From Bacteroidota bacterium (GTDB lineage Bacteria; Bacteroidota; Bacteroidia; NS11-12g; UBA955), in contig JAURFW010000004.1 of NCBI GenBank assembly GCA_030834125.1, positions 1 through 64,000 of the forward strand: 64,000 nucleotides of DNA. The letters are read 5' to 3'. This document shows, piece after piece, positions 35,796 to 44,427 of the stretch (within the stretch, counting starts at the first letter, position 1; the number at the start of each line of letters is the position of its first letter). Both the position numbers and the translations under genes were made by a program. The notes beneath the pieces are model-generated. The model saw nothing but the letters and a program-made list of their open reading frames with translations, did not search any database and had not been told where the DNA came from.

Positions 35796-38700
35796 ATGAA
35801 AAAAATTACCAAATTGTTAGCTCTCGTAGGTATGTCTTTAACGGCAAATTTGCAGAGTCAGGTATTCTTCTCAGAGTATGGAGAAGGTACTTCAAACAAC
35901 AAGTATTTGGAAATTTACAATGCTTCAGATAGCGAAGTAAATTTGGAAGATTACTTGTTAATTAATTGTTCAAATGGATGTAAGAATGATGGAATTAAAG
36001 GCGCATGGAAAATGACTTTTATGGGTGTCGGTCCTTCACAAGGCGATGTTAGTTGGTATTCAACAGATATCAATTCTTCGACTCGCGGGTGTCTGGCAGA
36101 CGATTATGTAATTTTCCATAATGACGGTACGTTTCAAAATTCAATGGGTGACGAAACATGGTTAGAAACTTGGCAGACCTCAGTTGAAGGATGCGGTGCA
36201 CCCGTTGCTCCTTTTGATGGTAAAAGTTTAGGTACTTGGAAAGACAATGGCGACGGTACCGTTACAGTGTATGGTCAAGGTTCACACATTGGATTACCAA
36301 AAGTACATAACGCTGGAGAAACCAAAGATGGAACAGCGAAAGATTCCATAACCTATATCTATTCAATTACCAATGATTCTTCAATGGTTGTTGAAATTGA
36401 AATTGCAAATGGTGCATTTTGGACTTTCCATTACGTAAAAGCGATGAATACTTACGAATATGATAATTCAAGCTTATTTCAGGGAAAAACTTTGAAAGCG
36501 GGTGAAGTATTCGTTATTGCACACGGTAGCGCTCAAGCCGATATCTTAGCTAAGAGTGATGTTACCCATAACTTCCTATCTAACGGAAATGACTGGTATG
36601 CACTTTGGAAAAAGAGCGATCGTTCTTTTGTAGACGAAATTGGAGAAAATACTAATGAAGACAATGACCCTTCTAAGGGTTGGGATGTTGCTGGGGTTAC
36701 TGAAGCAACTGCGGACAATACCTTGGTTCGTAAATCTTATGTTAAAATGGGTTCAGCTTGGAATAAAAGTGCTGGAACTACTTCAGCTAATAGTGAATGG
36801 ATCGTGGCTGACAAACCAACAGCTGATTATGTCTCAAGCGACTTAGGAAGCTTCAATACACCAGTAGGTACTTGGAAAATGATCTACCTTGGTGTTGGTG
36901 GTTCAAAAGGAGATGGTTCTTGGTATAATAATACCTCGGACGCTACTGCAACGGATATCATTTTAAGTAGTAATGGTGATTTCCAAAACTATAGAGGTGG
37001 TTGCGTGAAGCCAGATAATGGTTCATGGATAGATAACGAAGATGGTACATTTACCGTTATTGGTAAAGCTAATTTCGTTGGAATACATAAAGTATTTAAT
37101 GGTGGTGAAACTTCAGACGGTAGCGCAGCTAACAAAGATTCAATCACATACGAGTATGTAGTTTACGGTAAAGATACCTTACAAGTAGATATCGAAATTG
37201 TTACCGGTTCTGGTGTTGAAGGATGGTGGAGATTTTTGTATGTAAGGAGAGATGCTCCAACTCCAATGCGTACTGTAAAGTTCTCTGTTGATATGAGCGG
37301 TGAAACCGTTTCTTCGAATGGAATCCATGTAGCAGGTAACTTCCAAGGATGGAGCCCTTCCGGAACAGCTATGACTGATGCAGGTAATGGTATTTACGAG
37401 GTTCATGCTTGTGTAGATGCAAATACCGTGGTAGAGTATAAATTTATTAACGATAATAACTGGGGAACTGGAGAAGAAAAAATTCCTGCTATTTCTCAAA
37501 AAGGGCACTCCAATAATGGAGAATCTAATGGTAATCGTTGGTTCTACAGCGGAAGCGGAAGTGACACATTGATGTTGCCCGCTATAGTTTTCGGTGGATC
37601 TGCTCCAAGCGGACAATACGCAGTGCGTTTCGCAGTAGATATGAAAAACGAAACTGTAAGTTCTAACGGTGTGCATTTAGCAGGTAGCCTTCAAAATTGG
37701 AATCCTGGAAAAGACCAAATGGTAAACCTGTATTCTTCGAATTCTATCTATGAAATAATCTTCTGCTTAGCTGACGGAAGCTACGAATACAAATTCGTTA
37801 ACGACAATAACTGGGATAACGGTGGTGCGGAATCCGTGCCAAGTTCTTGTGCAACTAATGGTAACAGAGGTTTAACTGTTTCAGGTTCTGATGTTGCTGA
37901 AAAATTAGTATGTTTCGGTTCTTGTGATGCTTGCCCAGGTGCTGCTATTCCTAAAGTTAAAGTAACTTTTCAAGTTGATATGGCCAATGAATGTGATGTT
38001 GATGGTGTGGATATTGCCGGTGGAAAAATCAATGGCTGGTCAGGAGGTGATATGTTAACTAAAATGGCAGAGAATATATGTGGAGTTCCTGTTGCACCGC
38101 ATGATGGTTCTAATGCAGGAAATTGGACAGATAACGGAGATGGTACTTTCTCAGTTAACGGAAAGGGTAACTTTATCGGATTACCAAAAGTATATACCGG
38201 TGGAGAAATTAGTAACCCAGCTGATGCAAAAGATACAATAACCTATGAATACAATATCACTTCAGGAGATAAAATGAGTGTTTATTGTCCTATTGCAAAT
38301 GGTGCTTATTGGCAGTTTGATTTACAAAAAGCAACTTCAGACTCTATGCTTTCTGGTTCTTGGAATATGACATTTATGGGTGTTGGTCCATCTAAAGGTG
38401 ACGTATCATGGTATAGCACGGCTATCGATGAAAATAATAGACCTTGTATGGCAGATGATCAATTTAATTTAAATTCTGATGGTTCATTCACAAATGTATT
38501 TGGTCCTACAACTTGGATAGAAGGTTGGCAATTAGTTAAGCCTGATGTATATTTCATTACTTTAGAATTAGATTCAGGAGTAGAAATTGAACATAAATTC
38601 AGAAAAATAACAACTGTAGATGGTGTTGATTTAGTATCTTGGGAATCAGATGCAACTTCAGGTGGTAATTATAAAGTAACAGCTCATAATGACACAATCA

Positions 38701-39365
38701 TTGCGGCTCGTTGCTTTGGTAAAGAAGAAGCTTGTTCTGGAACTCCTTTAGCTCCAGCTAACATCACATTCACAGTAGATCTTTCTCAAGAAATTCCAGC
38801 TGATACAGTTTGGATTATGGGTAGCTTCACTACTCCACAGTGGCAGGCTGGTGCAATCGCACTTACTCAAGATGCTTCAAATTCAGATTTATATACAGTA
38901 ACTGTAGAAAATGTATGTGCTGATAAAATGAGTTACAAGTTTGCAAATGAGACTATGAATAGCATCACTAACGGTGAAACTTTCCCTGACTCAACTGACC
39001 GTTCTTGTGTAGTTGATAATGGTCAAGGTGGTTGGAACAGAACGTTGACTCGTACAGACGATCAAGATATTATTGTTTCTTACACTTATAATACTTGTCA
39101 GCCTGCAGGTTCTGCAAATACTACTGATCTTTCAACTGAAATGAGTATTGCACCAAACCCAGCTAATGGTATCTTCACAGTTAAATTAGCAGGAAGCAAA
39201 ATCAACTCTGTTGAAATCTTAAGTATTGATGGTCGCACAATCAGAAGTTATAATGCAAATTCAATTAGCACTTCAATAGATGCTACTGGTTTGAATGGTA
39301 TCTTCTTAGTAAAAGTTAGCGATAACATCGGAAGAACTGCAATTAAGAAAATTGTATTGCAATAA
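35796..39365 (+). CDS. large modular secreted protein, T9SS exported, nested domains
   Basis: 1189 residues. Signal peptide 1-21 (ends LQSQ). Residues 23-65 and 218-354 together form one lamin-tail domain (SEYGEGTSNNKYLEIYN start; VIAHGSAQADILAKSDV and NTLVRKS later), split by an inserted module at 66-217. That module has two parts: A (WKMTFMGVGPSQGDVSWYS to TWLETWQ) and B (CGAPVAPFDG to FWTFHYVK). A second, shortened A-B copy is at 357-486. Carbohydrate-binding-like beta domains (starting VKFSVDM, VRFAVDM, VTFQVDM, ITFTVDL) begin near 494, 609, 721 and 989. The third of these is interrupted at 760-912 by the module in the order B then A. A T9SS type A sorting domain (NPANGIFTVKL to AIKKIVLQ) ends the chain at about 1112-1189. 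No catalytic domain seen; likely an alpha-glucan- or glycan-binding surface protein. Confidence 0.88.
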   Translation: MKKITKLLALVGMSLTANLQSQVFFSEYGEGTSNNKYLEIYNASDSEVNLEDYLLINCSNGCKNDGIKGAWKMTFMGVGPSQGDVSWYSTDINSSTRGCLADDYVIFHNDGTFQNSMGDETWLETWQTSVEGCGAPVAPFDGKSLGTWKDNGDGTVTVYGQGSHIGLPKVHNAGETKDGTAKDSITYIYSITNDSSMVVEIEIANGAFWTFHYVKAMNTYEYDNSSLFQGKTLKAGEVFVIAHGSAQADILAKSDVTHNFLSNGNDWYALWKKSDRSFVDEIGENTNEDNDPSKGWDVAGVTEATADNTLVRKSYVKMGSAWNKSAGTTSANSEWIVADKPTADYVSSDLGSFNTPVGTWKMIYLGVGGSKGDGSWYNNTSDATATDIILSSNGDFQNYRGGCVKPDNGSWIDNEDGTFTVIGKANFVGIHKVFNGGETSDGSAANKDSITYEYVVYGKDTLQVDIEIVTGSGVEGWWRFLYVRRDAPTPMRTVKFSVDMSGETVSSNGIHVAGNFQGWSPSGTAMTDAGNGIYEVHACVDANTVVEYKFINDNNWGTGEEKIPAISQKGHSNNGESNGNRWFYSGSGSDTLMLPAIVFGGSAPSGQYAVRFAVDMKNETVSSNGVHLAGSLQNWNPGKDQMVNLYSSNSIYEIIFCLADGSYEYKFVNDNNWDNGGAESVPSSCATNGNRGLTVSGSDVAEKLVCFGSCDACPGAAIPKVKVTFQVDMANECDVDGVDIAGGKINGWSGGDMLTKMAENICGVPVAPHDGSNAGNWTDNGDGTFSVNGKGNFIGLPKVYTGGEISNPADAKDTITYEYNITSGDKMSVYCPIANGAYWQFDLQKATSDSMLSGSWNMTFMGVGPSKGDVSWYSTAIDENNRPCMADDQFNLNSDGSFTNVFGPTTWIEGWQLVKPDVYFITLELDSGVEIEHKFRKITTVDGVDLVSWESDATSGGNYKVTAHNDTIIAARCFGKEEACSGTPLAPANITFTVDLSQEIPADTVWIMGSFTTPQWQAGAIALTQDASNSDLYTVTVENVCADKMSYKFANETMNSITNGETFPDSTDRSCVVDNGQGGWNRTLTRTDDQDIIVSYTYNTCQPAGSANTTDLSTEMSIAPNPANGIFTVKLAGSKINSVEILSIDGRTIRSYNANSISTSIDATGLNGIFLVKVSDNIGRTAIKKIVLQ

Positions 39366-39384
39366 TCTAAACTTGAAATAAATG

Positions 39385-39414
39385 AAAGGGGAACCAATAG
39401 GTTCCCCTTTTTTT
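39385..39414 (+). terminator. terminator of the T9SS protein gene
   Basis: Perfect 11-bp stem (39385-39395 with 39400-39410), AATA loop, followed by a T run. Confidence 0.88.
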
Positions 39415-39427
39415 ATGCCTAAAAAAA

Positions 39428-40036
39428 TTACTTTACTCTAAAATCAAACATAGTTTGATTTTCTATCTTACCAATTAGATGATCATCGGGGTTTACTTTC
39501 CCAACGCCAGAAGGTGTGCCGGTAAAAATGTAATCACCGATCTTTAATGTGAAATATTGTGATACATGGGCAATTATTTCATCAATATTGTAAATCATTT
39601 GTCTTGAATTTCCTTCTTGTACCAAATTACCGTTTCTAGTAAGGGAGAAATTAAGATGATTCAATTCTAGATTCTCAATAGAAATGAATTTTGATATTAC
39701 TGCCGAATGGTCAAAACCTTTAGCTTTTTCCCACGGTAAGCCCTTTAATTTTAAATTATTTTGCACATCTCTAGCGGTGAAATCAATTCCTAAAGCAATT
39801 TCACTGTAGTAATCTTTTGCAAACTCTACTGGGATATGCTTCCCCAGTTTATTTATTTTTATCACCAGCTCTACCTCGAAATGCACTTCCGTGCTAAAGT
39901 CTGGGATAAAGAATGGCGCATTGTTTCTTAATAATGCAGAATCTGGCTTGATGAAAATTACAGGCTCGTCAGGAGTTTCGTTGTTGAGCTCTTTTATATG
40001 CTCAGAATAGTTTCTCCCTATACAAATAATTTTCAC
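39428..40036 (-). CDS. fumarylacetoacetate hydrolase family protein
   Basis: 202 residues, a small single-domain member of the FAH family (hydrolases and decarboxylases acting on 2-oxo acids; bacterial members include oxaloacetate decarboxylase and acylpyruvase). Motifs: IGRNYSEHIKEL near the N-terminus, VHFEVELVI with the metal-binding Glu pair, LGIDFTARDVQ, WEKAKGFDHSA and the C-terminal IFTGTPSGVG. Metal ligands of the family appear present. Downstream of purA on the same strand with a 15-bp gap, so possibly co-transcribed with fur and purA. Exact substrate unknown. Confidence 0.92.
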   Translation of the reverse strand: MKIICIGRNYSEHIKELNNETPDEPVIFIKPDSALLRNNAPFFIPDFSTEVHFEVELVIKINKLGKHIPVEFAKDYYSEIALGIDFTARDVQNNLKLKGLPWEKAKGFDHSAVISKFISIENLELNHLNFSLTRNGNLVQEGNSRQMIYNIDEIIAHVSQYFTLKIGDYIFTGTPSGVGKVNPDDHLIGKIENQTMFDFRVK

Positions 40037-40051
40037 TATAGTATCAATAAT

Positions 40052-41320
40052 TTAGTTTAATACTAGTGTTTCGTCTCTGCCAGGCCCCATTGAAATTACA
40101 GAGATTTTTGTTCCTAAATACGATTGAACAAAATCAATATAATCTTTAAATGAATCGGGCATAGCATCAAAGCCATTATCAATAGAAGTTTCTGTTGGCC
40201 AGCCTTTAAAAGCTTTATACAAAGGCTCTACCTCAGTGCTACATAAATTACTCGGTACTTCGTCCGTGGTTGTTTCTCCGATTTTATAATGAGTAGCTGC
40301 TTGAAGTTCGTCAAAACCATTAAGCACATCTCCTTTCATCATAATTAATTCATCTACACCATTAAGCATACATGTGTATTTCAATGATACTAAATCTAAC
40401 CAACCGGTGCGTCTAGTACGACCAGTAGTAGCTCCAAACTCATTTCCTTTTTGTCTTAATGATTCTCCTAATTCATTATCCAATTCGGTTGGAAAAGGTC
40501 CAGAACCTACGCGAGTACAATACGCCTTGAATATTCCATATACCTTGCGAATGTGCTTTGGTGCAACACCCAATCCAGAACATACACCTCCGCTTAGTGT
40601 ATTGCTTGATGTAACAAAAGGATAGGTTCCAAATTCGACATCTAATAGACTACCTTGTGCTCCTTCAGCGAGTATTTTCTTACCATCAGAAATCATTTTG
40701 TGTATTAGATATTCACTATTGATTAGTTGATGACCTTTAAGGAATTCTATGGCGGCAAAGAACTTTTCTTCTTCAGCTTTTAAATCAAAATCAGAAAAAC
40801 CAAGAAATTCAATTTGCTTCAAATGTTGCTCTACTAATTTCTTGTAGCGTTTTTCAAAATCCACTTCAAGGATATCGCCAACTCGCATTCCAGATCGACC
40901 AATTTTATCGCGGTAAGTAGGACCAATTCCTCTTAAAGTACTTCCAATTTTTTGATCACCTTTTGCATTTTCAGAAGCAGCATCTAATATTCTATGAGTT
41001 GGGAATATTAAATGGGCCTTCTTAGAAATTAATAAGCGCTCTTTATAGTCTGTACATTCGTTAACTATTCGTTGAATTTCCTCTTGTAATCTAACAGGGT
41101 CAATTACAACTCCATTTCCGATAAGGTTTAAGGTTGTTTTTCTAAATATTCCTGATGGAATGGTGTTCAATACGAATTTTTTACCTTCAAATTCAAGTGA
41201 GTGTCCTGCATTTGGACCGCCTTGAAATCGAGCTACTAAATCATATTTTGGGGTAAGGTAATCGGCAATTTTTCCTTTTCCTTCATCTCCCCACTGTAAT
41301 CCTAATATTACGTCTATCAT
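40052..41320 (-). CDS. purA: adenylosuccinate synthase
   Basis: Condenses IMP with aspartate using GTP, the first committed step to AMP. 422 residues, the normal bacterial length. The N-terminal P-loop-like GDEGKGK starts at 11 in the LGLQWGDEGKGK motif, followed by GPNAGHSLEF, the IMP site GIGPTYRDKIGRSG and the region LEGAQG in the form ILAEGAQGSLLD. The GTP motif and RTRRTGWLD arginine cluster are also present. Its ATG shares a base with the stop of the Fur-family gene (TAATG), so the two are co-translated. Confidence 0.97.
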   Translation of the reverse strand: MIDVILGLQWGDEGKGKIADYLTPKYDLVARFQGGPNAGHSLEFEGKKFVLNTIPSGIFRKTTLNLIGNGVVIDPVRLQEEIQRIVNECTDYKERLLISKKAHLIFPTHRILDAASENAKGDQKIGSTLRGIGPTYRDKIGRSGMRVGDILEVDFEKRYKKLVEQHLKQIEFLGFSDFDLKAEEEKFFAAIEFLKGHQLINSEYLIHKMISDGKKILAEGAQGSLLDVEFGTYPFVTSSNTLSGGVCSGLGVAPKHIRKVYGIFKAYCTRVGSGPFPTELDNELGESLRQKGNEFGATTGRTRRTGWLDLVSLKYTCMLNGVDELIMMKGDVLNGFDELQAATHYKIGETTTDEVPSNLCSTEVEPLYKAFKGWPTETSIDNGFDAMPDSFKDYIDFVQSYLGTKISVISMGPGRDETLVLN

Positions 41321-41820
41321 TAAAGATTTTCTTTTACTGAATTTTCACATTGCATGCAATTGCCATCTTCATCAACTTGTGGATCTCCGTAAAGATGTAG
41401 CGAGTGATGACTGACATCAAATTTTAATAATTGCCCCATCGTACTGTTTATTTGTTGTACTCGAGGGTCACAAAATTCCATTACTTTTTTACAATGATTA
41501 CAAATAAGATGGTCATGTTGACGGTAGCCATAAGCCTGTTCGAAGTGACTTGTGTTTTGACCGAACTGATGTTTTTTAACCAAACCTGATTCAACTAACA
41601 AATCTAGTGTATTGTATACCGTTGCGCGGCTTACATGGTAGTTCCTAGATTTCATGTTGATGTATAATTGATCTACATCAAAATGAGTTTTTCTTGAATA
41701 AATTTCATCAAGTATTGCATAACGCTCAGGGGTCTTACGTTGCTTGTTTTTTTCCAAATATTGGGTAAATAAATCGCGAACTTCGTCTTTGATCTTTTGG
41801 ATTTTAGAATCAGTTTTCAT
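41320..41820 (-). CDS. fur: Fur family metalloregulator (Fur or PerR type)
   Basis: 166 residues. The N-terminal winged helix ([30 protein letters not shown], in pieces, with [21 protein letters not shown] as recognition helix) is followed by a dimerisation/metal domain with HDHLICNHC (histidines and CxxC) and a second CMQC near the C-terminus, the two structural-zinc pairs. It may sense iron, zinc or peroxide; sequence alone does not decide. Overlap with purA (TAATG) is unusual for a regulator and would make purA follow its expression. Two palindromes lie directly upstream. Function as an autoregulator is inference. Confidence 0.9.
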   Translation of the reverse strand: MKTDSKIQKIKDEVRDLFTQYLEKNKQRKTPERYAILDEIYSRKTHFDVDQLYINMKSRNYHVSRATVYNTLDLLVESGLVKKHQFGQNTSHFEQAYGYRQHDHLICNHCKKVMEFCDPRVQQINSTMGQLLKFDVSHHSLHLYGDPQVDEDGNCMQCENSVKENL

Positions 41821-41832
41821 CTCTTTAAAGAG
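41821..41832. promoter_or_regulatory. 12-bp palindrome abutting the fur start codon
   Basis: CTCTTTAAAGAG, a perfect palindrome, ends at the base before the fur ATG, in the predicted leader. Possible operator or leader hairpin. Confidence 0.4.
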
Positions 41833-41845
41833 GCTTTTTAGACAA

Positions 41846-41853
41846 CAAAGGTA
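41846..41853 (-). promoter_or_regulatory. -7 promoter element of fur (TACCTTTG)
   Basis: Exact TAnnTTTG match on the minus strand, 25 bp before the fur ATG. Confidence 0.5.
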
Positions 41854-41873
41854 AAGTAGAATTTATGATTGAA

Positions 41874-41889
41874 TTATAACAAGTTATAA
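41874..41889. promoter_or_regulatory. Per-box-like operator upstream of fur
   Basis: Perfect 7-bp arms with a 2-bp spacer: TTATAAC, AA, GTTATAA. It resembles the PerR box TTATAATnATTATAA (7-1-7) and lies about 20 bp beyond the -7 element, where it would cover the -33 region. Supports autoregulation; not proven. Confidence 0.55.
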
Positions 41890-41894
41890 ACGTG

Positions 41895-42287
41895 TTACCT
41901 GTGAGCCTTGATTGGCATTTTTAATTTTCGGGCGTAGGGGTAATGTTTTTTTACCTTAGCTAGTGTTGCATCAGCCTCTGCCGAGGTAGGGAAGGACCCT
42001 ACATATATTTTAAAGTTGGGTTCATCAAAAACTAATTGAGCCGATAATTCGGGAATTAAATTTTTGTTAACTTCTTTTAAAAATTCATTCGCTTCAGTTC
42101 TGTTAGGTTTCATCCCTACAAAAACCCTGTACCCCATAATGACAAAGTCGTCCGAAGTACGGATTTTCTCACGATTTGATAATGCTGTTTTTACTGAATT
42201 TTCTTCATGATATACAATTTTACCCTGTGCAGATAATGATGAATTGATGATGAATAAAATTGAAAGAAAAATTACTAAGCGCTTCAT
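41895..42287 (-). CDS. secreted SPOR-like domain protein
   Basis: 130 residues from ATG 42287; the earlier candidate codon is TTG. The signal peptide ends at LSAQG. The C-terminal half matches the SPOR (peptidoglycan-binding) repeat pattern: YRVFVGMKPNRTEANEFLKEVNKN near the middle and FKIYVGSFPTSAEADATLAKVKK near the end, i.e. two beta-alpha units of the SPOR fold. SPOR proteins bind denuded glycan strands. It is on the same strand as the Fur-family gene, 74 bp upstream, with palindromes between, so probably separately transcribed. Divergent from gpmI. Confidence 0.72.
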   Translation of the reverse strand: MKRLVIFLSILFIINSSLSAQGKIVYHEENSVKTALSNREKIRTSDDFVIMGYRVFVGMKPNRTEANEFLKEVNKNLIPELSAQLVFDEPNFKIYVGSFPTSAEADATLAKVKKHYPYARKLKMPIKAHR

Positions 42288-42332
42288 CCAATACAAATAT
42301 CGGAAAAATACTTATAACGTTGTGGGAAAGGT

Positions 42333-42340
42333 TATTTTTG
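42333..42340 (+). promoter_or_regulatory. -7 promoter element of gpmI (TATTTTTG)
   Basis: Exact TAnnTTTG match 6 bp before the gpmI ATG, predicting an almost leaderless message. Confidence 0.5.
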
Positions 42341-42346
42341 TATTAA

Positions 42347-43864
42347 ATGTCTGATAAAGCAGCAATTATTATTCTTGATGGTTGGGGAATTGGAGATAAA
42401 TCTCATTCTGATGCAATTTATAATGCGAAAACCCCATTTACGGATTCATTATATCACAAATATCCAAATAGCACTCTCAGAACGGATGGGGAAAATGTGG
42501 GTTTACCCGATGGGCAAATGGGAAATAGTGAAGTGGGTCATATGAATATTGGTGCGGGCAGAGTATTATGGCAAATGCTGGCGCGAATCAATAAAGATAT
42601 TCGCACCAATGAAATTCTTTTAAATGAAACCCTTCAAACAATAATTTCTACAGCAAAATCCGGAAACAAAAAAATACATCTTATAGGCTTAGTTTCTGAT
42701 GGTGGAGTGCATGCTCACATTGATCATTTGTTGGGGTTGATAGAAATTTTCAATGAATCGGAAGTTCCCGCTGTGTATATTCATGCATTTACTGATGGTC
42801 GTGATACGGACCCTTTCAGTGGAAAAGCATACCTAAAAAAAGTGCAAGAGAAATGTGAATCAACTAAAAATGCGAAGATCAGCACTGTGGTAGGAAGATA
42901 TTATGCTATGGATAGAGATTTAAGATGGGAAAGAGTAAAGAAAGCTTATGATCTGATTGTTAATGGTCTTGGAGAAAATTTCGCAGATATTACTGAAGGA
43001 ATTCAAAATTCATATGACAATAAAATCACTGATGAATTTATATTACCCATTAAAACACTGCCTTCTAATGAAGGTTTGATTTGTGAGGGAGATATAGTGA
43101 TCTGCTTTAACTTCAGAACAGATCGCGGTAGACAAATTACTCGTGCATTGAGTCAAGAAGATTTTCCGGAGTTTAATATGCACAAATTAAATCTTGAGTA
43201 TTATACCTTTACTCAGTACGATGAGCAGTTTAAGGTGAACGGTATATTTTTTGAAAATGAAAACCTGAAAAACACATTAGGAGAAGTATTAAGTAGGGAG
43301 TCAAAGAACCAATTAAGAGCTGCTGAAACAGAGAAATATCCGCATGTTACGTTTTTCTTTTCTGGAGGAAGAGAAGAGGTGTTTAATGGAGAAGACAGGC
43401 TAATGGTTAATTCTCCAAAAGTTGCAACTTATGATTTGCAACCTGGCATGAGTGCTGAAGAACTAACGGATAATGCAATTGAATTTATCAAATCAAAAAG
43501 CCCTGATTTTATATGTTTAAACTATGCAAATGCTGATATGGTTGGCCATACCGGGGTATACAATGCAATTGTGAAAGCTGTAGAAACCGTTGATAGTTGT
43601 TTGCACAGATTAACAGATGTGCTTCATGAGTTTGGATATATAAATGTGATTATTGCAGACCATGGAAATGCTGACAAAGCGGAAAACCCCGATGGTACCC
43701 CTAATACAGCTCATACAACAAACCCAGTGCCCATTTGGATTACACCTTTGGATCCATCAGTTAAGATTAAACATGGAATTTTAGCTGATGTAGCTCCAAC
43801 AATTTTAGATATTATGGGGCTGCGACAGCCTATGGATATGACCGGGAGATCTTTGCTAAAATGA
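42347..43864 (+). CDS. gpmI: 2,3-bisphosphoglycerate-independent phosphoglycerate mutase
   Basis: Interconverts 3- and 2-phosphoglycerate in glycolysis, with a phosphoserine intermediate and two Mn ions. 505 residues, normal. DGWGIG (first metal Asp) is at 11-16 and the catalytic serine (Ser61) is in GQMGNSEVGHMNIGAGR. Further motifs: HIDHLLGLIE, AFTDGRDTDP, GRYYAMDRDLRWERV and, near the C-terminus, the metal-binding INVIIADHGNADKAE and TAHTTNPVP. Its stop overlaps the next gene by 4 bp, heading an operon with a lipoprotein and an aldehyde dehydrogenase. Confidence 0.97.
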   Translation: MSDKAAIIILDGWGIGDKSHSDAIYNAKTPFTDSLYHKYPNSTLRTDGENVGLPDGQMGNSEVGHMNIGAGRVLWQMLARINKDIRTNEILLNETLQTIISTAKSGNKKIHLIGLVSDGGVHAHIDHLLGLIEIFNESEVPAVYIHAFTDGRDTDPFSGKAYLKKVQEKCESTKNAKISTVVGRYYAMDRDLRWERVKKAYDLIVNGLGENFADITEGIQNSYDNKITDEFILPIKTLPSNEGLICEGDIVICFNFRTDRGRQITRALSQEDFPEFNMHKLNLEYYTFTQYDEQFKVNGIFFENENLKNTLGEVLSRESKNQLRAAETEKYPHVTFFFSGGREEVFNGEDRLMVNSPKVATYDLQPGMSAEELTDNAIEFIKSKSPDFICLNYANADMVGHTGVYNAIVKAVETVDSCLHRLTDVLHEFGYINVIIADHGNADKAENPDGTPNTAHTTNPVPIWITPLDPSVKIKHGILADVAPTILDIMGLRQPMDMTGRSLLK

Positions 43865-44427
43865 CGAAGAAAATATTTTTTATAAGTCTAATTCTTGCGG
43901 CATTCAGTAGCTGTAATAATGATTCCAAAGCCGTATTTGTTCCAAAAGGACAGTGGCAAAAGTTTATTTATGAAGACATTCAGCAGTTGAGTAAAAAGAA
44001 TTTGACATTGAATAAAACCATTGCAGAAGGAGAAAAGGTTGAAAACGAAAAACTTGATTCGCTGGACAAAGAAGGTTGGATGACAGAGCTCGAAATGTTT
44101 GTGAGTATCAATACTTCCAAAGAATTAGCTTCAGGGCAATTTGACTCATCTGATGATCAAAGTGGGAAGTTTAGGATTACGAACTATTACAATAAAGATA
44201 CACAATCTTTACTTCAGCAATTTCAAATTATGAAGTTTGAGAATAATGTTCAGATTCTTTCATGGAAATTAAAAAGCAGGTCTTGGATTATGGACAGAGA
44301 TGTTGAAATGTCTTATCAACCCCAAAAAGGTTATAGAATTCAGGTAAACGAAAATAATATGTGGAATTCTCCACGTAACTTTGAAATTTTTGCAGAAATT
44401 GAAAATCCAGAATATTTGAGAAGATGA
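43861..44427 (+). CDS. hypothetical lipoprotein
   Basis: 188 residues; lipoprotein signal with lipobox FSSC (Cys18) followed by NNDSK. The mature part has an N-terminal helical stretch and then a beta-rich region (SGKFRITNYYNKDTQSLLQQFQIMKF, in pieces) and ends near ENPEYLRR. Overlaps gpmI at its start and the ALDH gene at its end by 4 bp each (ATGA), so all three are translationally coupled. I do not recognise the family; it resembles small periplasmic lipid- or ligand-binding domains only in general shape. Confidence 0.75.
   Translation: MTKKIFFISLILAAFSSCNNDSKAVFVPKGQWQKFIYEDIQQLSKKNLTLNKTIAEGEKVENEKLDSLDKEGWMTELEMFVSINTSKELASGQFDSSDDQSGKFRITNYYNKDTQSLLQQFQIMKFENNVQILSWKLKSRSWIMDRDVEMSYQPQKGYRIQVNENNMWNSPRNFEIFAEIENPEYLRR

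Noticed and set aside
37179-37676. 165-codon open frame on the minus strand
   Set aside because: Lies entirely antisense to the T9SS protein in its carbohydrate-binding-like repeats; no signal, promoter or recognisable domain.
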